Positions 47,470 to 57,650 of a stretch of 64,000 nt of DNA are shown one piece after another. Under the pieces are notes generated by a model. It was not told where the DNA came from. It worked only from the letters and a program-made list of their open reading frames with translations, and searched no databases. The stretch comes from Patellaria atrata CBS 101060 (taxonomy: Eukaryota > Ascomycota > Dothideomycetes > Patellariales > Patellariaceae), in the NCBI GenBank assembly GCA_010093705.1, contig MU006099.1, positions 153,344 to 217,343 of the forward strand. Direction: 5' to 3'. The translations under genes and the position numbers were made by a program. Numbering within the stretch: the first letter of the stretch is position 1; each line of letters begins with the position of its first letter.

Positions 47470-49206
47470 ATGTCGAAGAGTAAGAGGGTCAAATCGCTTG
47501 CGGAACAGATTGCCGAGCTTGAGGATCCTGCACCGAGGGGTTAGTTTAATTCTCCTTCGGACTTTAGGGTTGATACTAATGTGTTGCAGATTTTGACCCA
47601 GAAGAAGACGATGTAGGAAGTGAAAGCGATGCGCCCTTGGAGCTAGATGATGAGGGATTTGATGGGAGAGAACACTATGTAGATGTTGGGTAAGTTACTG
47701 ACTCTCAATCAAGTGGACATTGCTGATATAGCGTTCCATTGTAGGAAGAGCAAACTTCAAAAGCGAGATGCCCTTGCCCTAGGTCCACAATACGAGGGTT
47801 CGAGAATAAATCGAGACGCTATAGAGGATGAAGATGACGATCCATTCTCGCGAGGCTTTGGAGAGGAAGATAGTGAGGAAGAGGGTGATCTAATCAATAG
47901 GGATGCATATGAGGGTAATGAAGATGAAGAAAAGAGCGCATTCGATGATGAGGGCCAGTGGCATAGCGAAGAGGATGATGAAGACATGAATGATGGATTC
48001 GATTCAGAAGGGATGGAGGATGAAGGTTCGCAGACTGAGTCTGATGCTTCCGAGCCCTCAGATATACCAGATCAGAATGGTATCGACAGAGACGAGCTTC
48101 GAGCTCTTCTCGCCTCCGAGCAAAAGACAGTAGCCGCATCCCTATCGCAAGCAGCAAAAACAGATGCAGACAAAGGACGAGCAGTGAAAACTCAGCGAGC
48201 TACCTTTGACTCCCTTCTCAATTCACGAATCCGTCTTCAGAAATCCCTTGTTGCTGTGAATTCGCTATCAGCACTACCTACACCTAGTTGCCTGGCAAAC
48301 GACACGTCTGGTAATAACCTATCAGCTTTTGAATCAGCAGAATCGGCGGCTTTCGCTTTATGGACAACTTTGGATAATCTTCGTTGCTCCCTATATACAT
48401 CACGAACAGGAGAGAAGCGCAAAAGATCTACATATACAATGTCAACGCCAACATCTTCTCTATGGAAAGCTATGGAGACGCAGGAAGCAGCAGTCAAGCC
48501 CCATCGCGATGCCGTTCTCGCAAAGTGGTCTGCGAAAGCTCGTAGCACCACAGGTTTACCAACCCGCCGACTCAATGCAAGCGTAGTATCAGAGCAAACG
48601 ATCGTAGATGTTCTCAGGAATCAACTTACAGACATAGATCGACTAGTCGCAAAGACGAAGGTTGCACGGAGCTGTGCGCCAGTACAACAGAAAGCGGCAT
48701 CCGCGAAACCAGCACGATCTCATGGTAAACCTGATGGAACCAATGGTGTGGCAGATGCATCATCTACACTTAATAATACAGCAACCTTAATCAATGCGGA
48801 AGATATTTACGATGACGCAGACTTCTACACCCTCCTCCTCTCCGATCTCCTCTCCTCTCGCTCAACCACAGACGCCCCCTCCCTAACAAACCTTAGCATC
48901 TCCGGCACAACACCCTGGCAAGCTGCACGCGAAGCGAAAACAAAGAAGAACGTCGACACACGGGCGAGCAAAGGCCGGAAAATGAGATACACTGTCCACG
49001 AGAAGTTACAGAATTTCATGGCGCCGGAGGATCGGAGTACTTGGGGCCCAAGGGCTGCGGATGAGCTATTTAGTGGGTTGTTTGGGAAAAAGGCGGTGTT
49101 GGGTGAGGAGGTGGAGAGTGACAGTGAGAGTGAGAATGAGAATGAGAGGGAGGATGATAGGTTGCTGCTGGCGGATGGGATCGAGGGGGTTAGGTTGTTT
49201 AGGTAG
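47470..49206 (+). CDS. BFR2: BFR2/AATF-like ribosome biogenesis protein, about 543 aa
   Basis: This nucleolar protein is part of the early 90S pre-ribosome and is needed for 18S rRNA maturation. Three exons: 47470-47539, 47590-47689 and 47745-49206. The joined N-terminus reads SLAEQIAELEDPAPRDFDPE, then HYVDVGKSKLQKRDALALGP, the conserved opening of the family. Long acidic stretches follow (about residues 75-150). The AATF domain lies in the middle (DSLLNSRIRLQKSLVAVNSL), and the C-terminal TRAUB region is visible as DDADFYTLLLSDLLSSR and KGRKMRYTVHEKLQNFMAP. The tail is again acidic and ends in the family-like DGIEGVRLFR. Length matches fungal orthologues. Shares a short promoter with IND1. 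Confidence 0.92.
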
Positions 49207-50907
49207 TGCGGATTTTTAATTCAAACCGAACATTTTCTCTGGAGAACATCGTGTCCGTTACAAAGTGCCCTTTCTGAGATCTATGCGTTAATTTATGGAT
49301 TAGGGCAGATGGAAGATATCACACAAACTTTCTTGCGGGAAAGTTATGTTCGGACTAATGCTTCCTAACCGAACTCGGAACAGACCATCGGATGCAGGGT
49401 ATGTTCCTGAACAGGAATGGTGTGTTATAATGTAAATTCAACGTCAGAGGGATCAACAACCTCAATAAGAACTGTCAAGTTCTGTCAGACATGTCATCTA
49501 TCGCCAGGAAACCTGGACCGTAATGCTCCACAGCTTTAAATTCTATCTCGTCAATGTGTATCTTACGAGGCTAGTTTGTAACCTCAAGCTTAGGGAAGAT
49601 GGTCGTCAAGGAAAGATAATTAGAATCATTATATTCCTATCTAAACCTGCTGCTCTACTTTGCCGCCTATGTAAAGAAATTACCTGGCAACAACACCTGG
49701 AGCGGAGAGTCAAACTTTGTCACCCACTCTGGTCGTGATGGAAGGTTCATGAAGAAAAGCATCGTCATCCAAACACCTCAATGCAAGAGCCTCACACGTG
49801 CAAATTATTCTGCGAAGGATCAGGCAGTATAAATGACCTATTGACTATCTCTATAACGCATGAAAATGGATCTGGCTGCAAAGTAAGGAGAGCAACCGCA
49901 ATTGTCTAGAGGTCTATCTTCGAACCTGTGAGTTGAAACCAAAATCCAACCGGCCAAATGTCAGAGTTACGAGGATAGTCTAGTGAAGAACGGTCCCGCC
50001 CATCCGTCTTCCCCTGGACCAATGTCGAAAGTACCTAAGTCCCGGTCGTGCGACCAAAGTTAGAGAAACAGTTTCCTAAATTAAAAGACCGTTGCAGAAT
50101 CAACAGCGAGGGTACAGTCGCAAGTGCGCTTAACCCTCAAGCTATTGACCCTGCGCGGGTCAAGTCATAATCCTGAACTTGGGAAAAAATGTTAGGGTAG
50201 ATACTGAGCTCGCCAACGTCGGATTCTAGATTGGTCGAGGTCAAGATTATTGAGCCTTATGCGCAGGCTACCTGTAGGTCATCAGCAGATATGTTACTTA
50301 AAAGTTAGGGAAACCTATAGGTCGTAGAGTTGTTCCGTGGTAATTTTGTGGGCGTGATGGACAAGAGTAACGAAATTGAAGAAAACAAGGGAAGAATTGG
50401 AGGGACAGAGCAAGAATATATAGACACGCCGAGGCGATTTTCTACAACCTAGGTTAGCGAGTCTTAGTGTCGTGTGACTATTTTGGGTGTTGCCGTATAT
50501 TGGTGAATAATTAAGGTGAAGCGGCCATGTAACAATCGGAAAAGAACAATTGATCGCGGCGGTTCGCGCAGGCATAAGCGAAGGTGGCTATAAAGCTGTA
50601 AACAAACATATTTGCCTTCTTACTGCAGCTCTTTTCACAGTCTCATCACCTCAACGTCCAGAATTCTCCAGCAATTCTTCTGTCTTCAGAACCCGGCACT
50701 CTGTATCAAGCTTCGTCTCCTCAACGTCCAGTAACTCGAGCAAGTCTCATCTCCCCTCAACATCCGGCTTTTCTTTTGGCGGATCTCATCTGCTTAGCAC
50801 CCAACACTCTTTGGTCAAATTTTCTTTCCTCCGCGTCCAGCAATCTTTTTGCAATCTCGTTTTTGTGATTATAAAACTTCTGGTACCAAACTTGTATCTC
50901 CCACACC
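49207..50907. other. Long intergenic region
   Basis: No supported gene in 1.7 kb. Near its right end (about 50640-50850) a word like CCTCAACGTCCAG recurs four times with changes (about 50648, 50720, 50756 and 50830), suggesting an old degenerate repeat in the leader of the following locus. Confidence 0.45.
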
Positions 50908-52214
50908 ATGAGCGGTCCTCTAGGTGTTGCACCTGTTGCTTCCATGGCGGCTAACGAGATCGATTTTTCCAAGTACAAGATACGAGATGGTCCAAAGGAG
51001 TAGATTGCTCAAGCTCAGTCATTCCTCAAGGAGCTATGGCCTGGAATAACCCCTGCGAACTATTTTGAAAAGAAGTACATACCTCAAGCTGGAGAAAACG
51101 AGAGTTACGTCGGTGATGCGGAAAAGCGGATCTTTACAGTCAATATATGGATGAAATTAAGTACGCTCGCTGTTTACGGTCAGGGAAAATCACAAGAAGC
51201 TCTCAGAAAAGTGACAAATAACTGTCGCAAAAGACGTAATGCCTACAAGAAAAAGCTCGCGGAACTCAAGAAGGACGAATTGCCTCCTTCTCAACCTACT
51301 AGAGACGGCCAGAAAGGGGTCGTTTGGCCAGACCTTACAAAGGCCATTCGAGAGATCAAGGAGTCGGCAGAGAAAGGGGAAAGGTGGTTCGATAAAGATG
51401 ACGAAGTTACTTCAATCGCCTCAACAGACGAGGACGAGGTCATGCACGGTATGCTCTTCACTTTTTCTCACTCTTGAAATTATCATACTTACTCTTAATG
51501 GTGAAGATGTAGAAGTTCTCAATACGACCAAGCCGTCTTCCAGCGTCATATCCACGGCTACCCCGCCAAACCCCAAAGGACCAAGTAGGTTACCACCCAA
51601 CGAACTCATGATACGAATCCGGGTACTCCCGTGGTACTTGGCACCTTATTACTTAGGGCATTCGCCAGTACTACTTCCGAGTCCTCCACAGTAACCAAGG
51701 ATTCACCATATACCGCACCACCCTGGAAGCTCTAGTAGAATTTGGTATGCTGCTACCTATCGCATTCGCTAATACTACTTACGCTTCCACAATACCAAAA
51801 AGCGGGAGTGGAACAAAAAGTACAGTAACTGAGTTAGGCTTCACAGTACAAAAATTGCATTCCAAACAGTCGGAAGCAGGTGCTCCAAACGCCATGAGTA
51901 CAAATTCGGCCAATCGGGCCTTAGTTCAAAAATTGCAGGATGATATCGCATCGCTACGGGAGGAAAACTCTCACCTCACAAACATATTGGGAGATCAGGC
52001 GAAGGAGATTCGCAGCTGGTGGGAGGATCCGGTGGTATAGAACTGGTCCGACCAGAAGATCGACGGGGCGGTCACGCTGATCAGGAACGAGGCGATCAGC
52101 CTGCTCCAAAACCACCCCAATGAGCGGAGCAGGTACGAATATCTCTTCGCGATTTCGAGTGCCTTAGTTGCGTACAAGAATAATCGCTGGGGTGAGAGAG
52201 CGGGGGAGACGTAG
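50908..52214 (+). pseudogene. Degenerate or mis-modelled gene of unknown function
   Basis: A coding-like frame starts at 50908 (MSGPLGVAPVASMAANEIDF), meets an in-frame TAG at 51001, then stays open to 51448. A 58-bp intron with good signals (51449-51506) leads into DVEVLNTTKP. Coding-like sequence resumes in another frame from about 51665 (QYYFRVLHSNQGFTIYRTTL) to 52037, including a coiled-coil stretch (LVQKLQDDIASLREENSHL). It passes a second in-frame TAG at 52038 and ends at 52214. I recognise no family. The pattern fits a lineage-specific intron-bearing gene that has recently decayed; sequencing error or unusual splicing are alternatives. Confidence 0.45.
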
Positions 52215-52569
52215 GGGTTCTTTGTGCTAGAATACTGGAGGTTGGTTGGGGATGAGGCTTTTGTTGTACTGTACGTATGGTCAAACAGTCATAATTACAA
52301 TAACTAGTGCATCTTTCAACTGGAAAAAATCATAATGTTAACCAGTGGGTGCGTATTTCAGCCAGTCAAAATGCTAATATTAAACAGTAAAACCATAGTT
52401 TTAACCAGTGGGTACGAGCTTCAACTGGTCAAGACCATGTGTCAATTAGCTAGTAAGTTCTATCCCGTCTATAAAAGATCACTTCTCCCCCCCAAAACTT
52501 CCAAATCATCAATTTGTTCAAACTCCAATTTCACTTCTCACTCCCCCTATACTGATCACCATATTTCAA
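52215..52569. other. Short intergenic region with a duplicated segment
   Basis: Contains two diverged copies of TTAACCAGTGGGTNCGNNNTTCAAC-like sequence (about 52334-52371 and 52399-52432), just upstream of the secreted protein gene. Could be part of its promoter. Confidence 0.5.
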
Positions 52570-53526
52570 ATGTATGTACACCAGCGTACCATCCTGGCCT
52601 TCTGCCTTCTTGTCTCCCTTGTTCACGCTGTCCCTGTACCCGACCCCGACCCCAGAAGAGTTTTTCCTTATACACGCCCCCGTATCCTCGAACATCTTGC
52701 CACCAGAACAAACGCTCCGGCCACCACTGTACAAGCAGGGAAGAGATGTCCCCCCGAGCCAACTGGGCCAGTACAGTACATATGGCCGGAAGATGTCAGT
52801 GGACCGCTCTCTGAAGAGGGTACGGAGCTCGCCCCCCGTACTCCCCCATATAACGTTCCCGACGCCACAGAGGACGAACAAAGCGGTACAGATGCCGAGT
52901 CCAGCGATACTCTAGACAGTGTCCAGGATGAGGAGAGCAGCGAAGAACCCGCCACAGAACCCGCCTCCCACGAATACGATCTCAGCAGTAACCTAGCCGG
53001 ACCAGCCGACAAGACAGACCCAGCCCAAGACTCCTCCGCCCTCATCATCCTCGGGTCCTCCAACACCACCACCTCAGAACCTCATACCAACCTCCTCGCT
53101 CGGGGCCGCAGCAAACCCGACGCCAAGATCGACAACAAGCCCCTGAACAAGTACAAGTACGTGTACCGCGACCTGCTAGCCGACTTCTGTAAGCTGAACA
53201 CGAACCGCTGCGCCAACCCGTACAGCTTCGACCACGAGCTCGTGCTGTCCGAGGCCTTCATGCTCAAGTACCGCATCTGGTGTCTGCAGAACATCCAGCA
53301 GTGCGAGCTCGACGGCGCCTTCTATGCCCACCTCAATGCCGATGAGTTCTACTACAAGGGGAAGCGCATCGTGAAATGGTGCCAGAACGAGAAGACGAAG
53401 TGGAAGTGTCAGCCGGATATGCGGAATTGGGAGTCGTGGCCGGCGAGGAAAAGTATAGTCCCATTCATTAAGAAATTGGAGAAGGGTTCGAGGGGTAAGA
53501 AGGCGGATGATGATGGTGACGCTTAG
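52570..53526 (+). CDS. Putative secreted protein with cysteine-containing C-terminal domain, 318 aa
   Basis: I do not recognise the family. Residues 1-20 form a signal peptide (hydrophobic core ILAFCLLVSLVHA, likely cut before VPVPDP). A long acidic, Ser/Thr/Pro-rich, probably disordered segment (about 40-190) follows, then a compact domain (about 205-295) with six cysteines in pairs: CKLNTNRC and CLQNIQQC, both Cx6C, and CQNEKTKWKC. It is also rich in Tyr and Trp. A seventh Cys lies near residue 59. The tail is Lys-rich. Single exon. The design (signal peptide, no membrane segment, paired cysteines, no known domain) suits a secreted effector-like or cell-surface protein, but the length is above most small effectors. 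The first half of the coding strand is C-rich, the end G-rich. Confidence 0.75.
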   Translation: MYVHQRTILAFCLLVSLVHAVPVPDPDPRRVFPYTRPRILEHLATRTNAPATTVQAGKRCPPEPTGPVQYIWPEDVSGPLSEEGTELAPRTPPYNVPDATEDEQSGTDAESSDTLDSVQDEESSEEPATEPASHEYDLSSNLAGPADKTDPAQDSSALIILGSSNTTTSEPHTNLLARGRSKPDAKIDNKPLNKYKYVYRDLLADFCKLNTNRCANPYSFDHELVLSEAFMLKYRIWCLQNIQQCELDGAFYAHLNADEFYYKGKRIVKWCQNEKTKWKCQPDMRNWESWPARKSIVPFIKKLEKGSRGKKADDDGDA

Positions 53527-54238
53527 CTTGATAGAGATCATTGTTGGGCTCACCATGGTTATTGAAATCGGTGAAAATTTCTCAGTGGTGTGGTTTATTC
53601 TTTCTGGTGGCGTTTGGGACTTTTCAGTGAGTTTTTGAGATAGAGTTTGGATTAAATTATTTTTGGTTTCCTGCATCGCTTCAAGTGCTTCTTACATGGT
53701 TTACTTTTCACGTACGGTACAGACGAAGATATCCATATTTCTACTTGGGTTGAAGTATCTATATAACTTTTAGCCTTTGGTTTGATACGAAAATTCAGAT
53801 CACTATAGATTTCCCATTATCCTAATGGTGTATTATCTAGTGTACTTTCATGCATATTTTATCACGTAGGTATTCGCAAACAAGAAAATAATGTTGCGCA
53901 TATATCGCATGGTCCTCGGGTTGTACTGTACAACTGGCTAGCAGTACCGTGGTAAGGAATGGGTGCTGGAACGAAAATTAATGTATTGAGATAATACTAT
54001 TATCATGAAACAATGTACATACCGTACATCTCCTTTGAGTCCAAAATTGGACCACTTCACCATATCCAGGGCACTTTCACAAGTTGGATGCAAGCACACA
54101 AGCTGACGTTGAACATAGTATTATTCTTAAGTCATGCTATATGGATAAGACTTAAACTCCTAGCTGCACTAGCTAATCCCAACCCGTGATCCAGCTCTAA
54201 AGCTTTTGTACAAATCTTTCATCGTCTCTGCATAGCAA
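53527..54238. other. Convergent intergenic region
   Basis: 3' flanks of the secreted-protein gene and of the ER Hsp70 gene. AT-rich, with one TACTGTAC word near 53923. No supported gene. Confidence 0.5.
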
Positions 54239-56439
54239 TTACAACTCGTCATGACCCTCAGGCTCATCATCGCCGTCAGGCGCTCCACCTGCGCTACCAT
54301 AAAGTTTGCTTGTAATTGGGTAAGCGACGTTGCTGAGCTTCTCCTTCTGCTCCTCGAAATCTTCAGTCGTGGCCGAAGCCGCGTTCTCTTCTAACCAATC
54401 GGTAGTCTCCTTGACAGCTTCTAGGATCTGCGGATATATTAGTTTATGAAATGTTAAAAGTCAAAACTGAAAGGAACTCACAGTTTCCTTATCTTCCTCG
54501 TCAATCTTGCCGCCCATCCCTTCCTCATCGTTAACCTGGTTCTTCAAGCTGAATGCGTAGTTCTCGAGGCCGTTACGGGCCTCGATCTTCTCACGGGTTG
54601 CCTTGTCCTCTTCGGCATATTTCTCGGCTTCCGCCACCATGCGTTCAATTTCTTCAGTGCTCAAACGGCCCTTGTCATTGGTGATCGTGATGGATTCCGA
54701 TTTACCAGTGCCCTTGTCACCAGCGGAAACCTTCAAGATACCATTGGCGTCGAGTTCGAAAGAGACTTCAATTTGGGGAACGCCACGAGGCGCAGGGGGA
54801 ATTCCAGTGAGCTCGAACTTTCCGAGCTGGTTGTTATCCTTGGTCAGGGAACGTTCACCCTCAAAGACCTGGATCAAGACAACAGGTTGGTTATCGGCGG
54901 CGGTAGAGAAGATCTGAGACTTGCGAGTTGGAATAGTAGTTCCACGTTTGATCAGCTGAGTCATGACACCGCCGGTTGTTTCAATACCGAGAGTAAGAGG
55001 GTTAACGTCCATAAGAACCAAGGTGCCGGCGTTCTCCTCACCAGACAAGATACCACCCTGAACGGCAGCGCCGTAAGCGACAGCTTCATCGGGATTAACA
55101 TCCTTGCGTGCCTTCTTACCAAACCACTCCTCAAGCATCTGTGCGACCTTGGGAATACGAGTGGAACCACCGACCAAGACAATGTCATGGATGTCGCTCT
55201 TCTTGAGTTTCGCATCCTTGAGAACCTGCTCGACGGGTTTGAGAGTCTTCTTGAAAAGGTCGTTGTTCAATTCCTCAAACTTGGCGCGGGTCAGAGTCTC
55301 CGAGAAGTCCTTACCCTTATAGAAGGATTCAATTTCGATTCTAGTGGACATCTGGGAAGAGAGAGTACGCTTGGCCTTCTCGACATCACGCTTTAGTTTG
55401 CCCATTGTCTTGGAGTCCTTGGTAATATCAACACCGTGTTCCTTGTTGTATTTCTTAACAAAGTAGTTCACGACACGTTGGTCGAAATCTTCACCACCAA
55501 GATGGGTGTCACCAGCGGTAGCCAAGACCTCGAAAACACCTTGATCGACTGTGAGAATGGAAACATCGAAAGTACCACCACCAAGATCTGTAGTTCATAA
55601 TTAGAAACAGGTCGTTTAGATATCATAGGAGGGAAGATGCTTACCATAGACAACGATGTTCCTTTCGTTCTCGGATTGCTTGTCAAGACCGTAGGCCAGA
55701 GCGGCAGCGGTAGGTTCGTTAACAACACGGAGAACGTTCAGGCCAGCAATGGTACCTGCATCTTTCGTGGCTGCTCTTTGAGCGTCGTTGAAGTAGGCTG
55801 GGACCGTAACAACTGCGTTGGTGACCTTTTCGCCCAAATAGTTTTCCGCGATTTCTTTCATGTGACCGAGGACCATGGCGCTTATTTCTTCGGGAGTAAA
55901 TGTCTTCTCATCGCCGTGTACGTCAACTTTAACGCGAGGTTGACCACCCTTCTCGGTGACCTTGAACGGGAAGTGCTTGATGTCATTTTGAACGTCCCTA
56001 TGTTGCTGTCAATCCCTACTCCCTATTATACTGTGTCTACACGACTGAGAACTTACTTGTCTGAGAATTTACGACCAATCATACGCTTAATGTCGAAGAT
56101 TGTTCGCTCAGGATTGCTGGCGTACTGATTCTTTGCGGCGTCTCCAACCAGTCGTTCTTCATCCGTGAAGGCCACCCATGAAGGTGTGATACGGTTACCC
56201 TGTGAGTTTACCAAAATTTCGACCTTTCCACCCTTCATTATGCCCACACATGAATATGTCGTTCCCAAATCGATACCGATGACAGGTCCAGAGATCGCTT
56301 TATCGTTCAGAGGTTCTTGATCAGCGGCTCTGGCGCTTGTACTTAATAGCACCATAGGTGCACATAGTACTAAGAGGAGGTAGAAGACCGTCGACCACGT
56401 AAACCGTGACGAGGTATTGGCGCTCGACCGCCGAGCCAT
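54239..56439 (-). CDS. KAR2: ER-resident Hsp70 chaperone BiP/Kar2, about 676 aa
   Basis: This lumenal ATP-dependent chaperone drives translocation and folding in the endoplasmic reticulum and senses unfolded proteins. Four exons: 56439-56057, 55997-55645, 55587-54482 and 54427-54239. The N-terminus has a signal peptide (hydrophobic core [15 protein letters not shown], to about residue 38). Hsp70 signatures are [25 protein letters not shown] (restored across intron 2) and [13 protein letters not shown]. The substrate-binding domain and helical lid follow. The C-terminus ends in HDEL, the ER retrieval signal, encoded in the last exon. The length and HDEL exclude cytosolic or mitochondrial Hsp70. 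Upstream, GAATCTTC (56806-56813) is a heat-shock-element core and CACGTGG (56874-56880) an E-box-like word; a role for either is inference. Confidence 0.97.
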
Positions 56440-57297
56440 TCTGAGGATGTGGATGTAGATGTGTACGCTCTAATCAACAAAAGTTCAGATGGAAGATAGT
56501 GGGGTTTGTATGCTCCTTCAAGAAGCAATACAAGGGGAAGATGAAAGCACAAAACTTGGGGTATAATGTGGAAGAGAAGAAAATGCGTAGATCTTGCAGG
56601 TGTTTGAGAGGCAATGGTGGTTATAAAAGCTCCAGCAGCGAGGTAGAAACTTTCCCTTGTGCGATACTTGACACCTTTCAAAAGTTGTCGGGTTAATGAT
56701 TTTCCGTGAAGAAGCTTTCCGGATTCGGTAATGTCCGCCTCCTGCAAACTGTCCTTTCTTCAAGCTCCTGCATTCAAAGGACAACATTGTACAAGTAACC
56801 CCCTAGAATCTTCTGGTATACGTTTCGAATCCCCTAAATAAATTCTCCTGACTCATTACATACCTGTACTGTACACGTGGATTGTGGCAACACAAAGTAC
56901 AGACCATATGAATATTCATGTTGCTTTCCAGTCATCCCTTTCCGAGGGTCGGTGCAGCGCATTTTCTGCAGGATCTTATATACTCTCTGTATTATACTAA
57001 AATACAACCCTCATACCTGGAAACAAGGATTGTTATTCTGAATTATCTGTGATGCTATCGTTTGTAGGCAACTTCACTCATTATCTTATATGAGTAGACA
57101 CGTAGTTCTATCATAGCTTCAAGAAAATATAGTCCCTGCAATGTAGTCACCGTTTGTTTCATTGTGATATCTATGAAGACCGTCCTGTCTCATCCCAACG
57201 ATAAATATTGTTCTCCTAGTATGAGTGATTTGCGTATCTATGTATTTCCTATCAAGACCTATCGTCATGGTATCTCGTAGTACTGCGGCTCTTTTTA
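56440..57297. promoter_or_regulatory. KAR2 upstream region
   Basis: Promoter side of the ER Hsp70 gene (transcribed leftward). A GAA-nn-TTC heat-shock-like core lies at 56806-56813 and a CACGTGG word at 56874-56880, next to a TACTGTAC word. I did not find a perfect CCAAT-N9-CCACG ER stress element. The right half is plain AT-rich DNA. Confidence 0.4.
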
Positions 57298-57556
57298 CCA
57301 AAGCCTATGCGAAAAATTCCTTCCGCAATTACCAAGAACACCAAAATAGTCCGACTTCAACTTTATCTCAACACAACGCAGGGCTCTAATTTTAATTTCT
57401 TTTTTTTTTTTTTTGAAGACGTCTAATAGTCAATTTTAATACACTCTCTCTAATGATACCAAAATTTCATGATATAAAACTTGCTGATATTGAGTTATAA
57501 GCATTCGCAGTAATCGACTTGTTTTGCGTGGCAACGAATTTTTCGCATAGGCCTTG
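57298..57556. mobile_element. MITE-like element with TA target-site duplication, 259 bp
   Basis: The two ends are near-perfect inverted repeats: CCAAAGCCTATGCGAAAAATTC at the left, and its counterpart CAAGGCCTATGCGAAAAATTC (minus strand) at the right, about 20 matching bases, with weaker complementarity continuing inward. Both ends are flanked by the dinucleotide TA (57296-57297 and 57557-57558), the target duplication of Tc1/mariner/pogo-type transposons. The interior is AT-rich and non-coding with a T-run near 57402-57414. This is the structure of a non-autonomous miniature inverted-repeat element. It ends 94 bp before the MFS transporter start and may supply part of its leader or promoter. 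Confidence 0.8.
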
Positions 57557-57650
57557 TACCGTCACCCCTTGATCTTCGGGAGGGCGCGATCGCTTTCGGC
57601 TAGCGTAAAAGCTTTTCTGAACCTACATAAATCGTTTGGCACACTCTTAG

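Noticed and set aside
56800-56885. ER stress response element for KAR2
   Set aside because: CGTGG and ATTG words occur close together near 56876 but without the CCAAT-N9-CCACG spacing, so only the E-box-like and heat-shock-like cores are mentioned.
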